From positions 62,001 through 126,000 of the forward strand of contig JAHLWP010000003.1 of the NCBI GenBank assembly GCA_019057865.1: DNA of 64,000 nt, written 5' to 3'. Under the pieces are notes generated by a model, which was given only the letters and a program-made list of their open reading frames with translations, made no database searches and was not told where the DNA came from. Made by a program: the position numbers and the translations under genes. Of this stretch, positions 18,125 to 25,635 are shown in pieces (position 1 is the first letter of the stretch; each line of letters begins with the position of its first letter). This DNA is from Promethearchaeota archaeon. Lineage in GTDB: Archaea; Asgardarchaeota; Lokiarchaeia; Sigyniarchaeales; SOKP01.

Positions 18125-19003
18125 TCATTTATTATCCTTATAAGAACATGTCCAACAATCTGGATTCTTTAACTTTTCAATAACTTCAAATTTATTTATT
18201 AGTCCATTGTAATTTAATTGTTTTCCTATTAGTGGTTCACCAATATGAGGATTCCATTTACCTTGTTCCTTAAAATGATCATTTCCTAATATAAATTTTA
18301 TTACTTGTTGAGATTGAATTCCTCCAATAATAGAAGTTGTAGTAATTATAGTTGCAATTTTACTAATAGTAGCTCCATTCGAAGATTCGATTTCTTCTCC
18401 CGTACAGGAAAACTTTAACCACATTAGATCTAGATCAGCGCCAGAAATCCCGCATTGCAAACAAGCAGCATCAGCAACTCCAGAATAAACAGCTTGGACT
18501 GATCCAAAGAATTCATCAATTCCAGAATCAATAAAAGGTACTTGATAATAATAAGCATAATTATTTGCTTCAAGTCTAGCTTCAACATTATCAAGACAAG
18601 AGCAAATCACATCCACTTGTTTATACAAATCTTTATCTATCTCATTAAGAGCTTTCTTTATTGTTAAAATTTTAACTTCAGGGTTGAGTTTTTCACACGC
18701 TGCTTTAATGATATCTACTTTATATTTATTTTCTACTTTATTTTCCATATTAAACAAAATACATCGATTAAGATTAGATTTTTCAATAATATCATAATCA
18801 ATAATAATTAACTTTCCAATTCCACTCAAGCATAAATTTTTAGCGACTTCGTTACCGGTTGCACCAACCCCTATTATCATTACCGTCGCATTTGAGATCT
18901 TATTTTGGTCCCATCCAGCAATTCGTTTCTGCCGATCATACTTATCGTCATTTATATCCTCCTCTCCTAAGAATTTATATTCATTATCACTATTTTCTGT
19001 CAT
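18125..19003 (-). CDS. E1-like ubiquitin-activating enzyme (ThiF/MoeB/UBA family)
   Basis: The 292-residue protein has the adenylation core: RQKRIAGW (Arg finger), GVGATG at 45-50, IDYDIIEKSNLNR (69-80) and CLDNVEARLEAN. A zinc site is formed by CLQC (181-184) and CWTC (283-286). Cys200 in FSCTGEE sits where UBA-type enzymes carry a catalytic Cys followed by Thr, so it is the likely thioester cysteine. It would adenylate the ubiquitin-like protein and pass it to the E2 downstream. It is a single-chain E1 without separate ubiquitin-fold domain. 18 bp after the protease gene. Confidence 0.92.
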   Translation of the reverse strand: MTENSDNEYKFLGEEDINDDKYDRQKRIAGWDQNKISNATVMIIGVGATGNEVAKNLCLSGIGKLIIIDYDIIEKSNLNRCILFNMENKVENKYKVDIIKAACEKLNPEVKILTIKKALNEIDKDLYKQVDVICSCLDNVEARLEANNYAYYYQVPFIDSGIDEFFGSVQAVYSGVADAACLQCGISGADLDLMWLKFSCTGEEIESSNGATISKIATIITTTSIIGGIQSQQVIKFILGNDHFKEQGKWNPHIGEPLIGKQLNYNGLINKFEVIEKLKNPDCWTCSYKDNK

Positions 19004-19021
19004 AATTTTACAGGACTATTT

Positions 19022-19540
19022 CTACTTGATAATGGCATAACTAATTTCTTTATACCCATTTTCGGATTGATCATTTAAAGTAAAAAATTTAAATTCATCT
19101 CTAATTGGATCAACAACTAAAGCTACATGATACGATCTATTAAAAATTAAGCTTTGCGTAGTTAAATCAACACTACTTAAAAAGCATCCAATATTTGGAT
19201 GGGAATGCCACCATCCTAAATTTAGTAAGTTTTCATTATTTTGATCTAATTTCAATTTATCATATTCCTCCGAATATTTAGAAAATTCAAATTGAATATT
19301 ATTTATTATTCCTTTTTCTCCTGATTCTTGAAATGAAAATTCATTTGCTATGAAAGCTTCCTTTATGTAAAGATAATGATTTAATAAAATATATTTCTGT
19401 TTATTCCAAATGTAGCGTTCTCCAACTAAATAACCAAAAACTTCATTTACATTTTCTTTACATATCTTTTTAATCCCTTCTATTACTTCTTTAGTAATAT
19501 ATAATGGAAATACGTAATTCTCGTCAATTGTCATAATCAT
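19022..19540 (-). CDS. JAMM/MPN+ metalloprotease (RPN11-like deubiquitinase)
   Basis: The 172-residue protein has the JAMM zinc site H112-S-H114-x7-S122-x2-D125 in WWHSHPNIGCFLSSVD, with the upstream glutamate E33 in NEVFGYLVG. Rpn11-type JAMM proteases cleave after the ubiquitin diglycine. Here the job is probably to mature the YYKH-tailed precursor and to recycle ubiquitin from conjugates. It lies between the longin-GTPase and E1 genes with gaps of 28 and 18 bases, so it is cotranscribed. Start could be Met1 or Met3. Confidence 0.93.
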   Translation of the reverse strand: MIMTIDENYVFPLYITKEVIEGIKKICKENVNEVFGYLVGERYIWNKQKYILLNHYLYIKEAFIANEFSFQESGEKGIINNIQFEFSKYSEEYDKLKLDQNNENLLNLGWWHSHPNIGCFLSSVDLTTQSLIFNRSYHVALVVDPIRDEFKFFTLNDQSENGYKEISYAIIK

Positions 19541-19568
19541 GAAATTTTATTGATTTTAAGTATCTATA

Positions 19569-20492
19569 TTAGTTTGATTTTTCTATTTCAGAAACTTCCT
19601 TTTGTTTCATTTGAATTTTATTATAAATAGAATTTTTTAGAATTTCATTCATTATTATAAAAATATTTTTAGCTGAATCTTCTTGGATTGCTGTAAATCC
19701 ATATGTCTTTGCACCAAAAGTTTCTTGAATTTCTTTAGGGTCGAAAGATGTTTCTTTTAAATCCTGAAAATTGGCAATAATATAAAAATCTGCTTTCAGA
19801 ACCTTCTTCTTTAGTTTTAAATATAATTTTTTAGTTCTTCTTAAATTACTTGCTGCTGAATTAGTTATAATACAGATAATGTCGCATATGTTTAACAAAG
19901 ATTTATAGTGCTTTGAATTACTTATTAAATCTTCTAAATCAATTTCTTTCAAGATAAATTGCTTTATATTTCCTAGATTTGTTATATCAACTGGTTTTTC
20001 AATTATTTCAGTCATATCATCATCTATATCTAAAACAGTCTCTCCAGGAAATAAATCCATGATAGTAGTTTTTCCTACACCAATTTCTCCAACAAATAAT
20101 ACTTTTGGGGAAATAAAAATATATTCTTCAACAAATTCATCAAAACTTTCGAATATCTTAGTTTTACCTGTCCAGTTCTCTAGATATGTTTGGTATCTAT
20201 TGATAAACTCATTTTTCATTAATTCAACTTTTTCTCTCACTTCATCTTCCAAATCTTCTATATCTGTTACAATGACAAATATACAATCAAATTCAGAAGA
20301 ATAGGAATATATAAATTTGAAATTTTTAAAGTTAAGTGATTTTATTTCACCAACTTTAACTGCTTTAGCAAATCCACTAATTGCTGTAAGGAAGCCGCTA
20401 ATTAAATCATCTTCTACTTCACTGGGTCTTATATAATTCTTTGAATAACATAGTATCCCTCCTTTTGCGATAACGTAAATTCTTGATATCAT
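19569..20492 (-). CDS. Longin-like domain fused to small GTPase, in the ubiquitin operon
   Basis: The 307-residue protein has an N-terminal longin/roadblock-like module (about 1-105: IYVIAKGGILCYSKNY, ISGFLTAISGFA, FDCIFVIVTD) and a GTPase with P-loop GEIGVGKT at 135-142. G3 is degenerate, and G4 may be the NFQD in IANFQDLKE. It is the first gene of the operon that continues into JAMM, E1 and E2. Its first 290 residues are paralogous to the N-terminus of the 871-residue nitrilase fusion at 22150. Such proteins in eukaryotes act at membranes; a link to ubiquitin membrane signalling is inferred from the operon only. Confidence 0.82.
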   Translation of the reverse strand: MISRIYVIAKGGILCYSKNYIRPSEVEDDLISGFLTAISGFAKAVKVGEIKSLNFKNFKFIYSYSSEFDCIFVIVTDIEDLEDEVREKVELMKNEFINRYQTYLENWTGKTKIFESFDEFVEEYIFISPKVLFVGEIGVGKTTIMDLFPGETVLDIDDDMTEIIEKPVDITNLGNIKQFILKEIDLEDLISNSKHYKSLLNICDIICIITNSAASNLRRTKKLYLKLKKKVLKADFYIIANFQDLKETSFDPKEIQETFGAKTYGFTAIQEDSAKNIFIIMNEILKNSIYNKIQMKQKEVSEIEKSN

Positions 20493-20524
20493 CTTCTCGC
20501 TTTGGTAAATTAGGTTAATGTTTT

Positions 20525-20569
20525 TATACTGAGTATGCCGGAATTTAATTGTCGGGGCAACTCAATATA
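20525..20569 (-). promoter_or_regulatory. Structured GC-richer element upstream of the longin-GTPase/JAMM/E1/E2 operon
   Basis: Arms 20525-20539 and 20556-20569 pair over about 13 base pairs with one mismatch and one bulged A, including GAGT-TGCC against GGCAACTC. The element is the only GC-rich patch in this gap, 33 bases upstream of the operon's first ATG. It could be a 5' leader structure or an operator. Confidence 0.4.
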
Positions 20570-20590
20570 CATCCATTTTAATTTAATTTA

Positions 20591-20609
20591 AGATAATAAG
20601 ATTAATTAA
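20591..20609 (-). repeat. Copy 1 of a 19-base element shared by two longin-GTPase genes
   Basis: The 19 bases AGATAATAAGATTAATTAA occur identically at 24810-24828, in each case upstream of a minus-strand longin-GTPase gene. Similarity extends about 10-15 bases to each side. It may be a shared promoter or a relic of the gene duplication. Confidence 0.5.
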
Positions 20610-20681
20610 AATGATTATGAAAAATATATATAAATATAATTAAAAAGTTTGAAACTATAGAAAAATATCAAGGGAGCTCTT

Positions 20682-20843
20682 ATGCATGATAAACAAAATG
20701 GTGATTCATATCCAACAATAGTAAAAACAAAAAAGAAAGGAATAATAGAGCGCAAACCTCCAAATGACAAAATTATTTTTTACAAATTCACCAAGACAGA
20801 AGAAGCAAATGAAACAAAAACAGAAGAAAATAATGGTACTTAA
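20682..20843 (+). CDS. Small 53-residue protein of unknown function
   Basis: An ATG at 20682 is preceded by AGGGAG at 20671-20676. The frame encodes 53 residues, starting MHDKQNGDSYPTIVKT and rich in Lys, Glu, Asn and Thr. The composition is hydrophilic and unlike the AT-driven hydrophobic noise of this genome. There is no cysteine and no membrane helix. It lies between the divergent ubiquitin operon and paralogue 4. No family is recognised, and it may still be noncoding. Confidence 0.4.
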   Translation: MHDKQNGDSYPTIVKTKKKGIIERKPPNDKIIFYKFTKTEEANETKTEENNGT

Positions 20844-21006
20844 AAAAACTCGTAAATATAAATTCAAAATGGAATAAAGCTATATTTAAGCATTAAGGAT
20901 ATTAAAAAAAAGGGGAATTTATAAAATTAGACATACTTGTAACAATTTTTATATTAATATAAAAAAGAGATAATTACAATAGAAATTATAAAGAAATATA
21001 TTTAAA

Positions 21007-21013
21007 AAGGTGG
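21007..21013 (+). promoter_or_regulatory. Shine-Dalgarno AAGGTGG setting a TTG start
   Basis: AAGGTGG lies eight bases before TTG at 21022. A GTG at 21010 is inside this site and is therefore an unlikely start. The same motif and spacing precede the TTG of the endonuclease IV gene at 57885. Confidence 0.55.
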
Positions 21014-21021
21014 ATCCGAAA

Positions 21022-22083
21022 TTGCTTTCTGATGTAGGTTGGCTTAATGTTATCTCAATAATGGGCATTTTTATATTTGGCTGCTCTTTTGGATTATACT
21101 TTATGTATCAAGGTAGAAAGACTAACGTTAAACTCCTTTTTTATATGGGTTTGGGTATCCTTTTTAATGGTCTTTGGTATTGGGGAAATTTTTGGGAGTC
21201 GTTATCAATTCTTATCACAGGTGAAAATTTTGATAATGTATCAGGTATAAATGTACCATATGAATTACAGGCTATTATGAGCTTTATTTGGGTACCTTTA
21301 ACAATAATTTTTGTTGTGTATGTAGGTGGTGAGCTCCTAATACCTAAAAGAAAATGGTACATTGTAGGGTTTATTATATTTTTAACACTTGTATGGGAAT
21401 TGTTTCTTTTTTTAGATCCATTAGGATCTATATCAATTTATGTTCCCACAGTACCAGGTGAAGATCTCGTTGATGAAGATTTTATTATTAATTCTCTTTT
21501 ATACTTCATTGGTTTCTTATTCTCACTTACGAGCTTACTATTTCTTGGAATTGGTTATTTAATTAAAAGCATTAAATCAACAGACATATTAAGAAAAAAA
21601 TATTTTTATTTAGCAATTGGCTTTATTTTAAATCCCATGTTTGGAATGATTGAGGGATCAGGTATTATTGGTGTTGGTCTATTTTTAGTAAGAATTGGTA
21701 TGTCTTTTACTTTTTTATTGTATTACTTGGGTTTAAGAGAAGAACCCGCTAAAATTAAAATAGTACCTACTGAAAAAGAAGTTAAAATTGAAGATTCAAT
21801 ATTTAGGATTGCTAAAAAACCTGCCCAAATAACTGAAGAAGAAGTTACTTATTATAGAGAGCAGAAAATATGTTTAGTATGTAAAGGTAAGGCAGGGGGT
21901 TTCAATACGTATATTTGTACTGGATGTGATGCTTTATACTGTGAAAACTGTGCACGCGCATTATCCAGTATGGAAAATGTTTGTTGGGCCTGTAATGAGC
22001 CAATTGACAAGGAAAAACCTTCAAAACCATTTAAGATTGAGGGAGAAGAAGCTAAAGTTAAGGAAAAAGACAAGAAAATCTAA
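21022..22083 (+). CDS. Heptahelical membrane protein with C-terminal RING/FYVE-like zinc module (paralogue 4)
   Basis: Starting at TTG 21022 the N-terminus (LSDVGWLNVI) aligns with paralogue 1 (VSPDGWIDGI) and the protein has 353 residues. Seven helices are followed by a linker and a zinc module CLVC, x11, CTGC, x4, CENC, x10, CWAC, then a basic and acidic tail. The loop after helix 4 reads LDPLGS ... PGEDLVDED, the conserved extracytoplasmic pattern. It lies between the ubiquitin operon and the longin-GTPase-nitrilase fusion and converges on the latter. Role inferred as for paralogue 2. Confidence 0.8.
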   Translation: MLSDVGWLNVISIMGIFIFGCSFGLYFMYQGRKTNVKLLFYMGLGILFNGLWYWGNFWESLSILITGENFDNVSGINVPYELQAIMSFIWVPLTIIFVVYVGGELLIPKRKWYIVGFIIFLTLVWELFLFLDPLGSISIYVPTVPGEDLVDEDFIINSLLYFIGFLFSLTSLLFLGIGYLIKSIKSTDILRKKYFYLAIGFILNPMFGMIEGSGIIGVGLFLVRIGMSFTFLLYYLGLREEPAKIKIVPTEKEVKIEDSIFRIAKKPAQITEEEVTYYREQKICLVCKGKAGGFNTYICTGCDALYCENCARALSSMENVCWACNEPIDKEKPSKPFKIEGEEAKVKEKDKKI

Positions 22084-22149
22084 AAAATTTTTTCATATTA
22101 AATTTAAATTGATCGTTCAAGATCTTCTTGAATATATATGATTTATTAA

Positions 22150-24765
22150 TTACCTTGTACTTTGTATAAATCTCTTATCTTTTTTTCGTTCTTTTTCCCA
22201 TTTTTTACGTTCTGAACGTAATTTAAAGAGATCCACATCTTTAAAAATCATGTTCTCTTCTTTAGGTGGTATTATTCTTTCAATACGCTCTTTTTCTGGT
22301 GTGTAAATGAGAGATTCTCCGAATTCAGCGATATTTACAAAGAAACAATAAGCATATATTGACCTCCGGGCATCAAAATGGGCTGCTTTAAAATCAGCTG
22401 TAACGGGAGTAAAGGCTGGATTGAACATTAAGTCTATTGGAGGTTCAAAATTCTTAAGTTCAACTCTGAGATCCATATCAAGAAAATCTCTACATATAGC
22501 TATTGCCATTCTACCAAATTCGGTATTACATATAATAGTTTGTCTTGGTACTGCTTCTGTCTTGATACCTTCTTTAAATCTTTTTCCTTTAAAATGTATA
22601 ATTGCTGGAATATGTTTTTCTTGCTCCCAAAGAATTCCATCTGGACTAAAAACTGCACTTATATTTTGCCTAGTTTCTTTATTGTGATATGATCCCGGGA
22701 TTATGTACATTTCATATAATTTGGCAAAATTAGATATATCCTCAAGAAATTTACCATAATTGAGGTCAATGGACATTTCTGGAAAAATGAGGATATTTAC
22801 ACTGCTAGCATGGGCTTTTTCTATCATATCCTTAATCTTAGATCTAATCACATCAATTTTGTCTTTACGGAGTCCTAACAAACCAGGAGTTTTTTCTTTA
22901 TAGAATTCTTTTAAATAATCCCCAGTACTAGATACTCCTATTTGAGCAATACCCACTCTACATTCTCTTCTTTGAATTTTTGGATACTCTTTTAATAAAT
23001 CTCTATAAATTAGTTTATATTTTCTATTTTTACCCCTTTTTTCCACTTCTTTTTTCGGAGTTGGTTGCGGAATTGATGGTACCAATAAATCTAAAGTATT
23101 TTTGGATATAGAAGGTTCGCTGATTGTACCTAATGCAGAAATTATTATTTTCTCTTCTTTCTCTATTAAATTCAAGCGATCTATGACTTCCTTTTCTCTA
23201 TCGTTATATCCTGCTTTACCAAATAGTTCAGCTGCAGATTTTAATACGCCAGATCCAATTTTTAAAAGTTTTTTCTTTTCTTCAAGATTTAATTCTTCAT
23301 CTGCTCTGATTATATACCAAGTAGCATCAAAATAAGTAGAAGTAGCAAGAGCCCAATTTGCCTCACTTTTAAACTCACCCTTTTGATACAAATTTGCAGC
23401 ATTTCTTAACATCATTTTAATTTTTGGATAAAATTCTGCCTTGATAGATGTGTCGCCTGCCTTATCAAATTTACAACCTAAACCTAATGCTTGACAAAAA
23501 GCAGAATTTCCTAAAGCTAATGACTTTAGTTTACTATTCGTGAAATGTTTACTAGCTTTAGTAAATAACTCTGCTGCTTCTGAATATCTTTCAGGGTCTT
23601 CATATTCTTCAGCACATTCCATAGCCTCCCATGCTCTACAAAGAAAAGAAATGGCAGTAAGTTCTTCTACATCTTGTTCGAATTCTACTCTTGAGCACAT
23701 GTCTTTAAATTGAGTAGCAGCACAAGAAAATTTTTCTGCAGCCGCAAGATGCTCACCTTTTCTTTCTAAAATTCTTGCTTTTTCTATTTGATCCCAAATA
23801 TCTACATAATCAACCTTCTCATATTCAGCTTTTTCTTCACTATAAAAGACAGGTTCTTCTTCTATTGTGAGGATATGTTTCTTTTCTATTTTATCTAAAA
23901 TAGAAATTTTTAGTATTTCTTTTATTATAAAAATTATTTTAGTTTTAGATTCCTCTTTAATTGCTGTAAAGCCAAAAGTTTTAATTCCAAGCGTTTCTTC
24001 TATTTTTTCAGGCTCAAATGCAACATCTTTCAAATCTTGAAAGTTTGCTAGAAGATAAAAGTCATTTTTCTTTACTTCAGGTTTTAATTCTGAGACTAAA
24101 GTCTTTGTTCGACCCAAATTACTTGCCGCTGAATTCGTAACAATAAGTACAACATCAACAGATTTTAATAAGTTTTTGTATAGATGCGGATTATAGGTCA
24201 GTTCTTCCATATTAATTTCTTGTATAATACATTGATGTATTCCCTTTAAATTATCTAAATTAATAGGTTTTTGAATAACCTCATTTAAATTATCATCAAT
24301 TTCCAAAATAGTGTCACCAGGAATTAAATCCATAATTGTTGTTTTTCCTACACCATCTTCTCCAGTTAATAAGATCCTAGGTGGAATAAATACATTTTCA
24401 TCCACAAAATCATCAAAATCTTCAAAAACACTAACATTTCCTGTCCAATTCTCTAAAAATGGTCTATATCTTATTATGAATTCATTTTTCATCAGTTCAA
24501 GTTTAGTTCTTGTTTCTTGTACAAAATCATCTTTATCAATTACAATAACAAAGATGCAATCAAATTCAAATGAGTAAGAATATATAAACTTAAAATTTCT
24601 AAAATTAAGGGCTTTTACTTCACCCCCTTTAATTTCTTTGGCAAAATCACTAATAGCTTTCAGAAATCCACTAATAACTGTTTCATCTATATCAATCTGC
24701 TCAAAAAAATTCTTAGAATAACAGAGAATTCCTCCTCTCGCAATAATGAAAATTTTTAATATCAT
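22150..24765 (-). CDS. Longin-like / GTPase / TPR-like / nitrilase fusion protein
   Basis: The 871-residue protein has four parts. Residues 1-105 are longin-like (IFIIARGGILCYSKNF). Residues 130-290 are a GTPase with P-loop GEDGVGKT (135-142). Residues 320-540 are helical TPR/SNAP-like repeats (EHLAAAEKFSCAATQF, YSEAAELFTKASKHF). Residues about 603-845 are a carbon-nitrogen hydrolase with Glu663 (FPEMS), Lys717 (EKHIP) and Cys758 (AICRD), the nitrilase triad. Nitrilase-fold enzymes hydrolyse amides or nitriles. The substrate and the reason for coupling it to a GTPase are unknown. Paralogous at its N-terminus to the first gene of the ubiquitin operon. Confidence 0.85.
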   Translation of the reverse strand: MILKIFIIARGGILCYSKNFFEQIDIDETVISGFLKAISDFAKEIKGGEVKALNFRNFKFIYSYSFEFDCIFVIVIDKDDFVQETRTKLELMKNEFIIRYRPFLENWTGNVSVFEDFDDFVDENVFIPPRILLTGEDGVGKTTIMDLIPGDTILEIDDNLNEVIQKPINLDNLKGIHQCIIQEINMEELTYNPHLYKNLLKSVDVVLIVTNSAASNLGRTKTLVSELKPEVKKNDFYLLANFQDLKDVAFEPEKIEETLGIKTFGFTAIKEESKTKIIFIIKEILKISILDKIEKKHILTIEEEPVFYSEEKAEYEKVDYVDIWDQIEKARILERKGEHLAAAEKFSCAATQFKDMCSRVEFEQDVEELTAISFLCRAWEAMECAEEYEDPERYSEAAELFTKASKHFTNSKLKSLALGNSAFCQALGLGCKFDKAGDTSIKAEFYPKIKMMLRNAANLYQKGEFKSEANWALATSTYFDATWYIIRADEELNLEEKKKLLKIGSGVLKSAAELFGKAGYNDREKEVIDRLNLIEKEEKIIISALGTISEPSISKNTLDLLVPSIPQPTPKKEVEKRGKNRKYKLIYRDLLKEYPKIQRRECRVGIAQIGVSSTGDYLKEFYKEKTPGLLGLRKDKIDVIRSKIKDMIEKAHASSVNILIFPEMSIDLNYGKFLEDISNFAKLYEMYIIPGSYHNKETRQNISAVFSPDGILWEQEKHIPAIIHFKGKRFKEGIKTEAVPRQTIICNTEFGRMAIAICRDFLDMDLRVELKNFEPPIDLMFNPAFTPVTADFKAAHFDARRSIYAYCFFVNIAEFGESLIYTPEKERIERIIPPKEENMIFKDVDLFKLRSERKKWEKERKKDKRFIQSTR

Positions 24766-24809
24766 AGCAGATCTCTATTTTTATCTATATTTTTACTTAA
24801 TTTAATATT

Positions 24810-24828
24810 AGATAATAAGATTAATTAA
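24810..24828 (-). repeat. Copy 2 of a 19-base element shared by two longin-GTPase genes
   Basis: This copy lies 45 bases upstream of the fusion-protein ATG and is identical to 20591-20609. It falls between that gene and the Rab-like GTPase gene on the same strand. Confidence 0.5.
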
Positions 24829-24866
24829 GATAATTATGAGAGTAATTATAAGGAAAATTAAATAAA

Positions 24867-25430
24867 TCAGCTTTTACCTTGCAATTCTAAGAATAATGCC
24901 TTATATTTATTATATAATTCTCTGATTATTACTTGAAAGGCCTGAGATACTCCTTCACCTGTTTTTGCTGATGTTCTATAATATTCAAGAAAATTTCCTT
25001 TTTTCATAATTTTTAAAATCTTTGTATCTACCAAATTCTCTTTATCAACTAAATCAACTTTATTAGCAAATACCACGATGGGAATATCACCACAAAATTT
25101 AAGAATATCATCATGCCAATTTGGTATATGCTTGAGACTATTTTTACCAAGATCATTTTCTTCAAGCGAATATACAATAATAGCTGCTTTGCTATCTCTA
25201 TAGAAGGAGGGTCGTAAGAAATGAAACTCATCTTGACCCGCAATATCCCAGAAAAAAAGCTCACAAAAGTCTCCATCTATTTCCATTTCATATATAGAAA
25301 ACTGTGCTCCAATAGTTTTGATGTATTCCTCTTGAAAATTACCTTCTGTAAATTTTTGTATTAAGGATGTTTTCCCTACTTGCCCATCTCCAATAACAGT
25401 TATTTTAAATACAAATTTTTGCCTTTTCAT
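24867..25430 (-). CDS. Rab/Ras-like small GTPase
   Basis: The 187-residue single-domain GTPase has G1 GDGQVGKT, a Thr in EYIKTIGAQF (G2), WDIAGQDEF (G3), ANKVDL (G4) and TSAKTG (G5), all intact. This is the classical Ras superfamily layout and closest in style to eukaryotic Rab/Ras. There is no C-terminal cysteine for prenylation, which is usual for Asgard small GTPases. It is upstream of the longin-GTPase-nitrilase gene on the same strand with a 101-bp gap, so the two may be linked. Confidence 0.92.
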   Translation of the reverse strand: MKRQKFVFKITVIGDGQVGKTSLIQKFTEGNFQEEYIKTIGAQFSIYEMEIDGDFCELFFWDIAGQDEFHFLRPSFYRDSKAAIIVYSLEENDLGKNSLKHIPNWHDDILKFCGDIPIVVFANKVDLVDKENLVDTKILKIMKKGNFLEYYRTSAKTGEGVSQAFQVIIRELYNKYKALFLELQGKS

Positions 25431-25635
25431 CTTTTAGCTAAATGTCTTTGGTAAATTCCAACTATATATAAATATCTTATTAATTTTTCATTATAGAATT
25501 TTTGATCAATTATAAATATCGAACTTTTCTTAATATAAAATTTGATATATGGATAAAAATTTAATAAAACTTTACATAATGATATTGTAATAATGAAAAA
25601 AGGAATATTAAGTTTTAAACTAAAAGGGAATAAGA

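Noticed and set aside
14633..22083. Calling the heptahelical proteins GPCRs or FYVE proteins
   Set aside because: Seven helices and topology alone do not show homology to GPCRs. The zinc module lacks the RRHHC basic patch of FYVE domains, so only a general cross-brace zinc fold is claimed.
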